Positions 10,662 through 20,048 are shown, numbered from the stretch's first letter. The stretch: DNA of 64,000 nucleotides from Desulfosporosinus hippei DSM 8344 (GCF_900100785.1 NZ_FNCP01000006.1:1-64000), one strand, 5' to 3'. Notes: a model not told the origin generated them from the sequence alone. Numbers and translations are program-made.

Positions 10662-11522
10662 TTATCCCCCAAGCAAACTTCTCAACATATCAAGCTCTTC
10701 TATAGAATAACTTAAGCCTTGAATAGATCTCTTGCTTTCCCCTAACTCTAAAGCTTTCAACCCTAAACCCTTATAAATCTCTGTAAGCCTAGGCGGCAGT
10801 TGGTCTAAATGTCCTTTTACCACTTGAGCATCTCCTCGGGCAATTGGACCAGTTAACGCTTGAGGCAACCCGACTCGCTCTAAATTAGAAAGCGTCCCTT
10901 GCATTAGTGGCAATAATGAAACTAATGCTTCGCTTCTTGGAATACCCGCCTCGGCAAAAAGGTCTACCGCCATGGAAGCAAGCACAGCCAAATAATTTGA
11001 GGCAACTACTGCACCGGCATGATAAAGAGTCTTTTCGCTAGCCAAAATCTTATGCGGGATACCACCAAGATCTTTTACAATATCTGCTCCTAGTTCCTCT
11101 TCCTCGCCTTCTACGCCAAAATGAGTTCCTGACAGGATCATCAAAGCATTCTCCACACTTGCAAAGGCTTGCAGAGGGTGTAACGATAAGCACCTGACCG
11201 GCAAATCTTTCTGAACACGTAAAATTTCCGAAGGAAGGGATCCCGAGCAATGAATCCAGACTTGGCCTGGAACAACAAGGTTCTTGGCGACCAGCTTTTC
11301 TGCAATCAAAGGGATTATCCCATCCTGAGTCGTAACGAATAAACAATCAACTGCTGGCACAAGTTCCTCTAACTGCAAATGATCCTTGTTGATAAAACCT
11401 CGAAAACGTTCGTAAGAGAGACGACTTCGGGTATGAACCCCTACGCACTGATGTCCCGCCTTCGTTAACTGTACCGCCAAAGCAGTTCCTACAATTCCTG
11501 CTCCAATAACCCCAAATTTCAT
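10662..11522 (-). CDS. Rossmann-fold DUF2520 oxidoreductase, possible ketopantoate reductase
   Basis: Residues 1-20 contain the dinucleotide-binding MKFGVIGAGIVGTALAV, and the C-terminal half is the all-helical DUF2520 domain, giving the 6-phosphogluconate-dehydrogenase-like architecture shared with ketopantoate reductases. Start at 11522 is chosen because AGGAG precedes it. It is the first gene before panC and panD, behind a structured leader. No PanE is present, and from memory a non-PanE reductase, PanG, was described in Francisella and thought to be of a similar class. Ketopantoate reductase is therefore a reasonable but unproven role; ProC-like or other reductase activity is possible. 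Confidence 0.8.
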   Translation of the reverse strand: MKFGVIGAGIVGTALAVQLTKAGHQCVGVHTRSRLSYERFRGFINKDHLQLEELVPAVDCLFVTTQDGIIPLIAEKLVAKNLVVPGQVWIHCSGSLPSEILRVQKDLPVRCLSLHPLQAFASVENALMILSGTHFGVEGEEEELGADIVKDLGGIPHKILASEKTLYHAGAVVASNYLAVLASMAVDLFAEAGIPRSEALVSLLPLMQGTLSNLERVGLPQALTGPIARGDAQVVKGHLDQLPPRLTEIYKGLGLKALELGESKRSIQGLSYSIEELDMLRSLLGG

Positions 11523-11573
11523 CCCGATCTCCTTCTCATAATGAACTATGCAATCCAGTAACTGTCGAATAAC

Positions 11574-11643
11574 AAAAAAAACACCCCCACGAGCGTGAAG
11601 GATATCGTTCCCTCCGTCTCGGTCTTCAAGATCCAAGCGGGTT
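11574..11643 (-). ncRNA. Structured leader of the pantothenate operon, attenuator-like
   Basis: On the minus strand an outer stem CCCGC/GTGGG (11637-11641 with 11586-11590) encloses a hairpin closed by GGAT/ATCC (11600-11634) that carries a small CCG-AGA-CGG stem flanked by purine-rich internal loops, and the structure ends in eight Ts (11574-11581). It lies ~50 bp before the DUF2520-panC-panD operon. Position and shape recall the pan RNA motif known upstream of pantothenate genes, but I cannot verify the consensus from memory. Confidence 0.5.
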
Positions 11644-11784
11644 AATTATTTAACTAAAAAGCATATGTCGAACTAATATTTAGACTCGTACTAATTTTAT
11701 CATCTTTCTTATAATTCTGACATTGAATTAAAATTATTTAATCTAATTAAGTACAATTCATGGTTTGATATTGTCCAATTAGAT

Positions 11785-12261
11785 TCATTGTTTATTTGTG
11801 GTCAGAGGATAGACCTTCCCTTCCCCTTCAACTTCATTTATTGATCTTCCGGAAGGCAAGATGAGTTCCGGAGCTATTTCCCGCAAAGGGGCAAGCACAA
11901 AAGCTCGTTCTTCTAAATACGGATGAGGCAATCTTAACTCTTCAGACTCACTAACCCTATTATCATAAATAAGCAGGTCAATGTCAATCGTCCTTGACCC
12001 CCAATGTTCTTTGCGAACTCTCCCTAGGCGAAGTTCAATTTCCTGACAAACATGAAGGAGGTCCAATGGTTCTAAGCTTGTCTCGATTTCCACCACCTGA
12101 TTCCAGAATAAAGGTTGATCTAGTCTTCCCCAGGGTTCGGTTTCATAGATACGAGATGCCGTAATAACTCTAATAGCTGGGCCTTCCAAAGCTGAAATAG
12201 CCTCGCTGAGATAATATGCTCGATCTCCCAGATTACTTCCTAATCCTAAGAATGTTCTCAT
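11785..12261 (-). CDS. folK: 2-amino-4-hydroxy-6-hydroxymethyldihydropteridine pyrophosphokinase
   Basis: FolK transfers pyrophosphate from ATP to the pterin alcohol, activating it for FolP. The 158-residue protein starts with the typical FLGLGSNLGDR and contains the family signature GSRTIDIDLLIYDN with the catalytic acidic residues, then LPHPYLEERAFVLAPL. It follows folB after 4 bp, so they are cotranscribed. Confidence 0.97.
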   Translation of the reverse strand: MRTFLGLGSNLGDRAYYLSEAISALEGPAIRVITASRIYETEPWGRLDQPLFWNQVVEIETSLEPLDLLHVCQEIELRLGRVRKEHWGSRTIDIDLLIYDNRVSESEELRLPHPYLEERAFVLAPLREIAPELILPSGRSINEVEGEGKVYPLTTNKQ

Positions 12262-12265
12262 TCAA

Positions 12266-12631
12266 TCACCTGCTCCGCCAAATCTCCACTGAAACATCTC
12301 TAAAAACACCTTGGATAGGCGCTTGTGGTTTATGCACTTCTACTCGTAGCGACTCGCAGGCAAACTGATCCAGTACTCTCTGGGCAATTTCTTCCGCCAA
12401 GCGTTCTATTAACAGATACCTGCCTTTAGTTACGCATGTTTTAATCACTTGATATACTTCACCATAATGAATGGTATCATCCACGCTATCTGAAGAACCT
12501 GCCTTCTGCAAATTATGAAAGAGATCCAGATCTATCAAAAATCTCTGTCCTAATGCCTGTTCTTCCGGCATTACCCCATGATACCCATAAAATTCCAGTC
12601 CCCTTAAATGGATAACATCATGCCCCGACAT
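12266..12631 (-). CDS. folB: Dihydroneopterin aldolase
   Basis: FolB cleaves dihydroneopterin to the hydroxymethylpterin used by FolK. The 121-residue protein has the conserved LRGLEFYGYHGVMPEEQALGQ at the N terminus with the substrate-binding Glu, and the catalytic lysine region near VEVHKPQAPI. It starts inside folP (14-bp overlap) and ends 4 bp before folK, giving a compact folP-folB-folK unit. Confidence 0.96.
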   Translation of the reverse strand: MSGHDVIHLRGLEFYGYHGVMPEEQALGQRFLIDLDLFHNLQKAGSSDSVDDTIHYGEVYQVIKTCVTKGRYLLIERLAEEIAQRVLDQFACESLRVEVHKPQAPIQGVFRDVSVEIWRSR

Positions 12632-13832
12632 AGCCAGCTCCTCTCTGTCCCCTTACAATCGCATCTGCCATTTGCATTGCTCTTTTATTAGCCTTAACGT
12701 CGTGAACACGAATGATATCCACTCCCGAAACAATCCCTAAAACGCTGGTGGCCAACGTCCCTTCTAAGCGCTCATTGACGGGTAGGTTTAATGTATTTCC
12801 GATCATTGACTTACGCGAAGTTCCTAATAATACCGGACGCCCTAAGGTCTTAAATTCGGCCAAGCGAGCCATGACCTCAAGATTTTGGTCCGTCGTTTTC
12901 CCAAATCCGATTCCCGGATCAACAATGATTTGATCCCTCTCTAAGCCATAGGATTCTGCTAATTCAATGCTCTTTTGTAAAAATGCAAAAATATCGCCTA
13001 TTAAATGATGATAGGCCGTTCCAGCTTGATTATGCATAACAACAACAGGTACTTGGAAATCACCGACAACTTTAGCCATAGCCGGGTCTTTTTGCAATCC
13101 CCATACATCATTGATCATGTGCGCGCCTGCTTCAAGAGCTTTAGCCGCTACACTAGCTTTGTAGGTATCTACTGAAATGGGAACACTTACTCGTTCTAGC
13201 AGCATCTTCAATACCGGTTCTAAGCGCATCCATTCCTCTTCGGCACTTATGCCCGAATAGTTTGGTCGTGTTGACTCCCCGCCAATATCTAAAATATCTG
13301 CCCCATCTTCTATCATAGATTCTGCCTTAGTGACAGCGTCTTCTAGGTTATTGAATTTACCACCATCAGAAAACGAATCCGGAGTGACATTTAAAATTCC
13401 CATTACTAGGGTACGCCCCCCCAGAATAAGTTCCTTTCCACGGCAATTTATACTACGGATATTGGCCGGCTCTAAATCAGTCAGAAGTTGCTTAAGAGCA
13501 TGTCCAACGCTCTTTAGTCCAAATGGTTGTGCCAGCACCTTCTTCGCCAGGTGCTCTAATTGCCGGACTGTACCTAATAACATGACATCTGTTGCATCTA
13601 TGTTATTAGTTATTACCTCCCTGTGTACAGCAGCATCCCCACCAACGGAAAGCATCTCTTGTTTGAGAATATGGGCTACTCGCAACGGAACCTGCTCTAA
13701 TTTTATAGCACGCCCTATTCCCTTGCCGGCCATTTGGGCTACTCCTCCCGGATCGGATCCTATCTGTGTCAAGGCTATTTTAGATTCTTGCAAATTATTA
13801 ATCGCAACCCAGCGCATCCCATATACTTGCAT
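12618..13832 (-). CDS. folP: Dihydropteroate synthase with N-terminal extension
   Basis: FolP condenses the activated pterin with p-aminobenzoate, the step blocked by sulfonamides. The catalytic TIM barrel begins near residue 135 with VMGILNVTPDSFSDGG, then GADILDIGGESTRP and DPGIGFGKT. Residues 1-130 are an additional N-terminal domain absent from the E. coli enzyme; longer FolP forms are known in clostridia. The ATG has AGGAGG upstream. It lies between an HD-domain gene (10 bp upstream) and folB. Confidence 0.95.
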   Translation of the reverse strand: MQVYGMRWVAINNLQESKIALTQIGSDPGGVAQMAGKGIGRAIKLEQVPLRVAHILKQEMLSVGGDAAVHREVITNNIDATDVMLLGTVRQLEHLAKKVLAQPFGLKSVGHALKQLLTDLEPANIRSINCRGKELILGGRTLVMGILNVTPDSFSDGGKFNNLEDAVTKAESMIEDGADILDIGGESTRPNYSGISAEEEWMRLEPVLKMLLERVSVPISVDTYKASVAAKALEAGAHMINDVWGLQKDPAMAKVVGDFQVPVVVMHNQAGTAYHHLIGDIFAFLQKSIELAESYGLERDQIIVDPGIGFGKTTDQNLEVMARLAEFKTLGRPVLLGTSRKSMIGNTLNLPVNERLEGTLATSVLGIVSGVDIIRVHDVKANKRAMQMADAIVRGQRGAGYVGA

Positions 13833-13842
13833 TGTTGCCTCC

Positions 13843-14346
13843 TTAATACATAATCTGCTTCATCGCAGGCTTAAATTTGTAACACGAACTTTGAGCTCCA
13901 CAATATCGACAATCTCTGGACCAATCATCGGCTCTAGCTAATGCCTCACCTAATCGGCTTAACTCATCATTATGGTGTAGCCGATGTTCGCGAATCCCCT
14001 CTAAAATGACTCCGATATCCTCTGAACTAAAATCACATTCTGCCAGCAAAGGGTATGCCAAACGAGCACTTGCCTCGGCATGATCTTCACCCGTCTGATA
14101 TTCAACCCAACGTCCAATATCATGAAGCAATGCTGCAGCATAAATTGATTCTTTAGAGAAATGGAAATCTCCCTTTTCTAAGAGGTAAGCATATGCTACA
14201 CGCGCAACATTTAGTCCATGCTCAAAGCCATGTTTACAAAAAAGTCGCTCTTTCTCTAATTCAACGTTTTTTAGCAAATAGCTTGCAAAATCCTTATGGT
14301 CTATTAAACGATTGACGCGTGCCATTGAATACAAACTATCCCACAC
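13843..14346 (-). CDS. HD-domain phosphohydrolase with C-terminal cysteine cluster
   Basis: The protein (up to 167 residues) shows the HD-superfamily metal-binding pattern: His in HGFEHGLNV, the HD pair in ALLHDIGRW, His in REHRLHH and Asp in ARADDWSRDC. Beyond the domain is CRYCGAQSSC, a possible metal site. The substrate is not known from sequence. It is the first gene before folP-folB-folK with only 10 bp separation, suggesting a pterin or folate role. The start is uncertain: GTG at 14346 lies too close to its ribosome site, and the ATG at 14325 is possible. Confidence 0.8.
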   Translation of the reverse strand: MWDSLYSMARVNRLIDHKDFASYLLKNVELEKERLFCKHGFEHGLNVARVAYAYLLEKGDFHFSKESIYAAALLHDIGRWVEYQTGEDHAEASARLAYPLLAECDFSSEDIGVILEGIREHRLHHNDELSRLGEALARADDWSRDCRYCGAQSSCYKFKPAMKQIMY

Positions 14347-14374
14347 CCCTCATGATCGCCATTCTTAGCGGATT

Positions 14375-15085
14375 CTACGACTCCTGAGAATTAAAGTTTT
14401 TCGCTTGTTTAAATGTATACGACCCTTTGAAGGATGGAATTCGCAAGGATTTTCTGGCGATACTGACCGTCATCCCTCTCTGCTTAAGGGTCACAGCTTC
14501 AAGTTCGGAAAAATAATCCATAAGGGTAGCTTGATCTCCAATCGCACTTACTTCGTACGGAACCCCCTCCGACCGGTTCACAGGTACTTGATTTACCAAG
14601 ATGGTTGAATTTCCACTTATCACAATGGCCGTGGAACCAACGACTCGTTGATCATTGATACTAATTGCTTCCGCTCCCGCCAACTTCAAAATATTGATCA
14701 TAGTTGCAATATCATTGGTGTTGAGGGGAAAAGCAACTTTATTATTACGGTCATCGATACTGATCAGTATTCCCGGGCCTTCAACTGCCTGTGTACCATC
14801 AAGCATTTGCAGTTGTTTTAAGTGTACCAGAAGTTGAGGATCTGTTCCTACCTGTTTACGTGCCACATCCAACCTTGCCGATAACTCCTGATGTTCCTTT
14901 TGGAGCTGAGCATTTTGCTCTTGAGAATTTTGAAGAACCGCCTTCATTTGGCTCATACGTTGTTCGCTAATTTGTTCTGCGGCCGATACATTCTTTTGTG
15001 TTTGGGCCTGAAGGGCAATTAAAAAGCCTAAAGCAATTGCTACCATAGTAACCGGTAAAGCTAAAGTTCTTTTCCAACGCTGCAT
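14375..15085 (-). CDS. DUF881 family membrane protein (second copy)
   Basis: The 236-residue protein has one N-terminal membrane segment (about residues 7-25), a coiled coil (about 35-80) and a globular DUF881 domain with LVNQVPVNRSEGVPYEVSAIGD. It resembles Bacillus subtilis YlxW/YlxX, whose function is not settled. The start overlaps the stop of the upstream paralogue (TAATG), so both are translationally coupled. The pair probably arose by duplication. The predicted location is the membrane with the bulk of the protein outside. Confidence 0.85.
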   Translation of the reverse strand: MQRWKRTLALPVTMVAIALGFLIALQAQTQKNVSAAEQISEQRMSQMKAVLQNSQEQNAQLQKEHQELSARLDVARKQVGTDPQLLVHLKQLQMLDGTQAVEGPGILISIDDRNNKVAFPLNTNDIATMINILKLAGAEAISINDQRVVGSTAIVISGNSTILVNQVPVNRSEGVPYEVSAIGDQATLMDYFSELEAVTLKQRGMTVSIARKSLRIPSFKGSYTFKQAKNFNSQES

Positions 15086-15795
15086 TATGTTCCCTCCTTG
15101 ACAGGTTCTGCATAACGGTATTCTTTTAGTTTGCCAGCCGGAGTTATGATATTGTCTAGTACTTCTAGCTTCCGAGTTATTCCATACTGCTCCTGAAATT
15201 CCCCCAGTCTATCCCAACCATAAAACTTCAAAGCCGCAGACAGATTATGAGAATCACCTATCGCTCCAATCACATAAGGAGGCATTTGTCGAGTGCCATT
15301 AATTTGAATAAACGATCCCCCGCAGAAGACCTCTGTATGGGTGGTTACACGCTGTCCATTAATAGCGACGGCTTCCGCACCGCCATTCCATAGAGCATTT
15401 AAAATTTCGCGAATATATTCCTCATGAATATAATACTTATTCTGGTCTTCGTCTCCAGTAGCTACACGTGTCGAGTCATCTAATGTAATTTGCACACCCG
15501 GCCCTACAAGTTCTACTAAGCCGGCATTCATCATCGCCTCATGTACTTGCTGATTTAATAAAGACGACGCACTCTGGCCTTGGGCATATTTGACTAACTC
15601 CTCTTGGATCTTGGCATTCTCTATTGAGAGTTGTTGGTTTTCTTGTTCAGTTTTAATTAGACTGGGAACAGCTGTTTCTTGAAATGTCACCTGACTGCCC
15701 GCTACTCCCTGGGCCTTAATCAGGAGAACAAAGAGAAATCCAAGAAGAATTGTTGATAAACCCAGTAGAGACCGCTCCTTTTTATCTAAATGCAT
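15085..15795 (-). CDS. DUF881 family membrane protein (first copy)
   Basis: This 236-residue paralogue has the same layout: short basic start, membrane segment (about residues 8-28), coiled coil (about 40-75) and DUF881 domain with the matching GGAEAVAINGQRVT. I use the ATG at 15795, with GGAGGTG upstream; a longer in-frame start adds 14 residues. A strong terminator separates it from ndk, so the DUF881 pair needs its own promoter or partial read-through. Confidence 0.85.
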   Translation of the reverse strand: MHLDKKERSLLGLSTILLGFLFVLLIKAQGVAGSQVTFQETAVPSLIKTEQENQQLSIENAKIQEELVKYAQGQSASSLLNQQVHEAMMNAGLVELVGPGVQITLDDSTRVATGDEDQNKYYIHEEYIREILNALWNGGAEAVAINGQRVTTHTEVFCGGSFIQINGTRQMPPYVIGAIGDSHNLSAALKFYGWDRLGEFQEQYGITRKLEVLDNIITPAGKLKEYRYAEPVKEGT

Positions 15796-15824
15796 TATTA
15801 CACCTCCATTTGCCACTGCTACTT

Positions 15825-15853
15825 GAAAAAAGGACACCCCTGCGGGCGTCCCT
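15825..15853 (-). terminator. Terminator after ndk
   Basis: Minus-strand GGACGCCC pairs with GGGTGTCC around GCA and is followed by six Ts. It lies 5 bp after the ndk stop codon. Confidence 0.88.
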
Positions 15854-15857
15854 TCTT

Positions 15858-16310
15858 TTATTCACTCAGCCATTCTTCGCCGGCTTTTTTGTAGTCTATA
15901 AGTTCCTCAGGCTTGAAGTAAAGGGCAATCTCACGTTCAGCACTAGCGAGAGAATCTGAACCATGTATAACATTTCTGCTGATATCCATCCCATACATTC
16001 CTCTAATAGAGCCGGGATTAGAATTTGCCGGGTTTGTCGCTCCCATCAGCTCACGAGCTAAGGCAACAGCATTTTTTCCTGCCCAAACCATCGCCACCAC
16101 AGGAGAAGACATGATGTAACCAACTGTTGGCTCGAAGAACCCTTTGCCCCTATGCTCTGCATAATGTTCTTCCGCCAAGCCCCGGTGCACTTGAATAAGC
16201 TTCATACCTACGAGCTTAAAGCCCTTTTTTTCAAATCGACTAATGACCTCTCCCACTAATCCCCTCTGAACTGCATCTGGTTTAAGCATAATAAATGTGC
16301 GTTCTTCCAT
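15858..16310 (-). CDS. ndk: Nucleoside diphosphate kinase
   Basis: Ndk equilibrates nucleoside triphosphates through a phosphohistidine. The 150-residue protein begins with [17 protein letters not shown] and carries the catalytic histidine in NVIHGSDS, with [13 protein letters not shown] in between. The length is normal. It starts 35 bp after ftsH and is probably cotranscribed with it. Confidence 0.97.
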   Translation of the reverse strand: MEERTFIMLKPDAVQRGLVGEVISRFEKKGFKLVGMKLIQVHRGLAEEHYAEHRGKGFFEPTVGYIMSSPVVAMVWAGKNAVALARELMGATNPANSNPGSIRGMYGMDISRNVIHGSDSLASAEREIALYFKPEELIDYKKAGEEWLSE

Positions 16311-16345
16311 CCTACGTCCTCTCCTTAATTCGAAACTTCTATAAT

Positions 16346-18265
16346 CTATTGAATTTTATTAAACGCATCTTCAATTGTTTGAGCCGGCAATTCTGAATCT
16401 TGTTTATCTTTTATCTCAAGACTTTCTAATCCGTCAACGGATTTCTCACTGCCCTCAATCCTTTGATCGAACTTTTCCATTAACGCTGCAAAATCTTTGA
16501 CATCAAGGGTTTCCTTTTCCATTAATGCCTGTGCAATGGCATGTAACTTGTCAATATTTTGCATAATGAGATCTTGAGCTTTCTGATAGCAACTATCAAT
16601 AATGCGTCTGGCCTCTTTGTCGATGGAGTATGCTACAGCATCACTATAACTGCGGTCACGAGAAATATCTCTGCCTAAGAAGACTTGTTCTTCTTTATGG
16701 CCAAAAGTAAGTGGACCCAATTCCTCAGACATTCCTAATTCTGTAATCATTTTACGAACTATTCCTGTGGCACGCTCCAAGTCATTTGAGGCGCCTGTGC
16801 TGATTTCATGAAGCACTACTGCTTCAGACACACGCCCACCAAGCAGCATTACCACTTGATCAAGCAATTGTGACTTGGTCATATAATTTCGATCTTCCTT
16901 TGGTAGAAGAAGTGTATAGCCTCCCGCTCTCCCGCGCGGAATGATGGAGACCTTGTGTAAAGGATCAGTATGAGTGAGAAGTTCCCCTAACAGTGCATGC
17001 CCGGCTTCATGATAAGAAACCAGCTTCCTCTCAAAAGGACTAATGACTCTGCTTTTCTTCTCCGGCCCAGCAATTACGCGCTCAATGGAGTCTTCAACAG
17101 CCTGTTGTTTTATCTGAGTTTCATTCCGCCGCGCGGATAGAAGAGCAGCTTCATTTAAGAGATTCGATAAATCAGCACCAGTAAATCCAGAGGTTTGACG
17201 AGCAATAACCTCTAAGTCAACGTCTTTTGTCAGCGGTTTATCCTTCGCATGAACTTTGAGAATCTCCTCCCGACCTTTAACATCCGGGACATCAACAATC
17301 ACTTGCCGATCAAAGCGGCCGGGACGCAATAATGCTGGGTCAAGAACATCCGCTCTATTTGTAGCCGCAATGATAATGACTCCATCATTACCGTTAAACC
17401 CATCCATTTCTACAAGAAGTTGGTTCAGAGTCTGTTCCCTTTCATCATGTCCTCCGCCTAAACCAGCTCCCCGTTGTCGGCCAACCGCATCAATTTCGTC
17501 AATAAATACGATACAAGGAGCATTCTTCTTGGCTTGTTCAAATAAATCCCGAACTCGAGACGCCCCGACTCCAACAAACATTTCAACAAAGTCTGAACCA
17601 CTTATGCTAAAGAATGGCACCCCAGCTTCTCCGGAGACCGCTCGTGCAAGTAAGGTTTTACCCGTTCCTGGAGGTCCGAAGAGCAGAACACCTGTAGGAA
17701 TCTTAGCACCCAACTCATGAAACTTCTTCGGAGACTTTAAGAACTCAACAACTTCCTGAAGCTCTTCTTTGACTTCGTCGGCACCAGCTACATCTGCAAA
17801 TGTCACTTTTTTCTTATCTTCGCTAACCAAGCGGGCTTTGCTCTTCCCAAACTGCATCACTCGGTTGCCGCCGCCTTGACTTTGCTGCATCATAAAGAAA
17901 AACAAACCTACAATAACAATGATGGGCAACATTGTAGTTAGAAGACCCATCCACCAAGGAGACTTCGGTGGCGATTCCACAACCAGTGGAAGGCCGTGAG
18001 CATATAAATCTGCTACAAGTTGCGGGTCAGAGGCAAGTCCGATAACCTCATGTTTTTTCTCGTCTTTCAATGTAACGGTATACTTAGTGGAGTTGTTGTC
18101 AACAACAGCCACCACACTTTTAACCTGATCCTCAACAACCGCCTTTTTGAAAGCGTTATAATCCAGACCTACCTCTTTATTAACAGGAGGGGTCGACCAC
18201 TTTATTAAGACTATTGCCATGAGAATTATAAGTATATAAATTGCCGCATTCTTTAAGACCTTCAA
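16346..18265 (-). CDS. ftsH: ATP-dependent zinc metalloprotease FtsH
   Basis: FtsH is a membrane AAA protease that degrades misassembled membrane and regulatory proteins. Membrane helices lie at about residues 5-22 and 105-125, the AAA domain has Walker A GPPGTGKT (197-204), Walker [12 protein letters not shown], and the zinc site HEAGH near residue 419. The start is TTG at 18265 with GGAGG 8 nt upstream. It follows tilS as in Bacillus, but the usual hpt gene between them is missing. A good sigma-A promoter overlaps the tilS stop codon. Confidence 0.97.
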   Translation of the reverse strand: MKVLKNAAIYILIILMAIVLIKWSTPPVNKEVGLDYNAFKKAVVEDQVKSVVAVVDNNSTKYTVTLKDEKKHEVIGLASDPQLVADLYAHGLPLVVESPPKSPWWMGLLTTMLPIIVIVGLFFFMMQQSQGGGNRVMQFGKSKARLVSEDKKKVTFADVAGADEVKEELQEVVEFLKSPKKFHELGAKIPTGVLLFGPPGTGKTLLARAVSGEAGVPFFSISGSDFVEMFVGVGASRVRDLFEQAKKNAPCIVFIDEIDAVGRQRGAGLGGGHDEREQTLNQLLVEMDGFNGNDGVIIIAATNRADVLDPALLRPGRFDRQVIVDVPDVKGREEILKVHAKDKPLTKDVDLEVIARQTSGFTGADLSNLLNEAALLSARRNETQIKQQAVEDSIERVIAGPEKKSRVISPFERKLVSYHEAGHALLGELLTHTDPLHKVSIIPRGRAGGYTLLLPKEDRNYMTKSQLLDQVVMLLGGRVSEAVVLHEISTGASNDLERATGIVRKMITELGMSEELGPLTFGHKEEQVFLGRDISRDRSYSDAVAYSIDKEARRIIDSCYQKAQDLIMQNIDKLHAIAQALMEKETLDVKDFAALMEKFDQRIEGSEKSVDGLESLEIKDKQDSELPAQTIEDAFNKIQ

Positions 18266-18320
18266 ATATGGTCCTCCTCTCTAGTTAAGAAGCTACTTCA
18301 ATTAAGAAGCAATTCTTCAT

Positions 18321-18349
18321 ATTATACCATGCAGTATCAGTTTTTACAA
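18321..18349 (-). promoter_or_regulatory. ftsH promoter, sigma-A type
   Basis: Minus-strand TTGTAA (18344-18349) and perfect TATAAT (18321-18326) are 17 bp apart, with TGG before the -10 (extended). The -35 overlaps the tilS stop codon. The start would be ~18314, 49 nt before the ftsH TTG. Confidence 0.7.
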
Positions 18350-19798
18350 TGAATTCAAATTGCTAACACCCCTTCGTGGTACAAGAATACAATAGATTTT
18401 TTCCCCATTATAACCGAAATGATATAGCCCACTTTGGCGAACCCCCGGGATCCATAGCACCTCGTTTCCAAGAGCGACTAAAGGTATTTTGCTCCTCTCT
18501 TTCTCTCCTATCTTTGCCTCCTGAAAAACCTTTTTAAGCGGCTTATGGCCAACACCGCGAATCCAAATCTTGTCCCCTTCTCTCCGATAGCGGCACACCA
18601 ATGACTCTGCAACAGATGTTAAGAGGTCACGGCTAAAGACTGCCATCTGATATTCAAGTCCTTCCTCCGTTTTTAAGGAGGTAAGATCCTCCTCTCCCAG
18701 AAAGCCAATAGCTATGTCAAGTTCGGGAATTTCTGTCCACTTTTGCATGAATAACGGGGTTTCTATGTCCAGCCCCGGTGGAGCATCTGCCTTGTCAACG
18801 CCCCTATTTAATCGCACTTTATTGGGCTGAGGAGGGCTAAATATCAATCCTTCATTTGTAATCTCAACTTTCAAGCCCGGCAAGTCCTGCATCCAACCGA
18901 GCCTTGCCTGAGAAGACATAATCTTACTAATATAGGAAAAACCTATTCCTCGAGGCTCCTGGTTGACTTGCATCGCTGCCTTTCGCAATAAGCGAGAAAG
19001 TATGGCGGCAGGTTCTTTAAATACATCCAAAGTAAGACAAGTGGTTCCTTTAAGATCTTCTCTGTGATAACGAAGCCAAGCAGCCTCCACTTGTGTCGTT
19101 AAATACTCTTCATCCCAACGCAAGAGCTCTCCAGTACGCCCTAAAATCTCCTGAATGCGGGAATTGTAGCTTCTCTCTAATTCTGGCAGTAACTCTAAGC
19201 GGATACGATTCCTTACGTATATCGGCTCTTCATTCGAATGATCAAGGGCATAGGGAATTGCTTCTCTAGTACAATAATCTAAAACACTTGCTTTGGAAAA
19301 GGTAAGCAGAGGGCGAATAATTGAGTCCTTGGTAGGGTACATTCCAGCTAATCCTGCCGTTCCACTTCCTCTAAGCAGCCGATATAGAATCGTCTCAGCT
19401 TGATCTCCTAGGTGATGAGCCGTAGCCAATAGAGAGCATTTATACTCCTCCATGTCTGCTTTCCAACGGGCATATCTCCACTCTCGGGCGGCTTCCTGAA
19501 ACGATTTTCCACTCTCTTTAGCATATTGCTTTGAATCAAACCGATGAATAAGACAGGGAAGCTTCCACTGGTCAGCCATTTCTTGAACCAAGACCGCTTC
19601 ATCATCAGACTCTTTTCGAACCCCATGATGTACATGAGTTAATACAAGAGATATTTCTTTGCCCGATTCCTCCTGTACATATCTCCAAAGGATATGACTT
19701 AAAGCCATAGAATCCGGCCCGCCGGATACTGCAACCATAACTTTAGTTTTCGAAGGAATTAATTGAGGCAGTATGTATTTGCGCAAATGCTCGTACAT
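18344..19798 (-). CDS. tilS: tRNA(Ile)-lysidine synthetase
   Basis: TilS modifies C34 of the CAU-anticodon tRNA-Ile with lysine, switching it to read AUA. The PP-loop VAVSGGPDSMALSH lies at about residues 22-35 (484-residue form), followed by the ATTAHHLGDQAET-type segment LATAHHLGDQAETILYRLL. C-terminal domains extend to the end. The ATG at 19798 with AGGAGG is preferred; an upstream in-frame start adds 22 residues. Confidence 0.95.
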   Translation of the reverse strand: MYEHLRKYILPQLIPSKTKVMVAVSGGPDSMALSHILWRYVQEESGKEISLVLTHVHHGVRKESDDEAVLVQEMADQWKLPCLIHRFDSKQYAKESGKSFQEAAREWRYARWKADMEEYKCSLLATAHHLGDQAETILYRLLRGSGTAGLAGMYPTKDSIIRPLLTFSKASVLDYCTREAIPYALDHSNEEPIYVRNRIRLELLPELERSYNSRIQEILGRTGELLRWDEEYLTTQVEAAWLRYHREDLKGTTCLTLDVFKEPAAILSRLLRKAAMQVNQEPRGIGFSYISKIMSSQARLGWMQDLPGLKVEITNEGLIFSPPQPNKVRLNRGVDKADAPPGLDIETPLFMQKWTEIPELDIAIGFLGEEDLTSLKTEEGLEYQMAVFSRDLLTSVAESLVCRYRREGDKIWIRGVGHKPLKKVFQEAKIGEKERSKIPLVALGNEVLWIPGVRQSGLYHFGYNGEKIYCILVPRRGVSNLNSL

Positions 19799-20022
19799 CT
19801 TGCGCCTCCTTTGTTCATTACTTATATCTTTCCACTGAAAAAATACTTTATAACTTATCTTCATAAACTAGTTTAACACTTTCTCTAAAAACAAACACTC
19901 TTTGCCCATAAAATTGTAGTTCCTTTGATAATCAGTAAGCCAGATGCGATATCTTTGGCTTTTAAAAAGGTTAACTCTGAAATTCTTTTCAGGGACATAT
20001 GCAATTACCCATTCAACAAATA

Positions 20023-20048
20023 GAAAAAGCCCTGATTTCTCAGGGCTC
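20023..20048 (-). terminator. Terminator after fhs
   Basis: Minus-strand AGCCCTGA pairs perfectly with TCAGGGCT around a GAAA loop, followed by five Ts. It lies 27 bp after the fhs stop codon. Confidence 0.92.

Noticed and set aside
11563-11672. Two TGTCGAA cores (11563-11569, 11666-11672) in the pan leader
   Set aside because: A 7-mer is expected several times per 64 kb on two strands; no sporulation link and no promoter geometry to support Spo0A control.
13330-13941. 203-codon plus-strand frame over folP
   Set aside because: Lies opposite folP and the HD gene, both with clear family motifs; composition is that of an antisense shadow.
17256-17720. 154-codon plus-strand frame over ftsH
   Set aside because: Antisense to the FtsH AAA domain, no ribosome site, no family resemblance.
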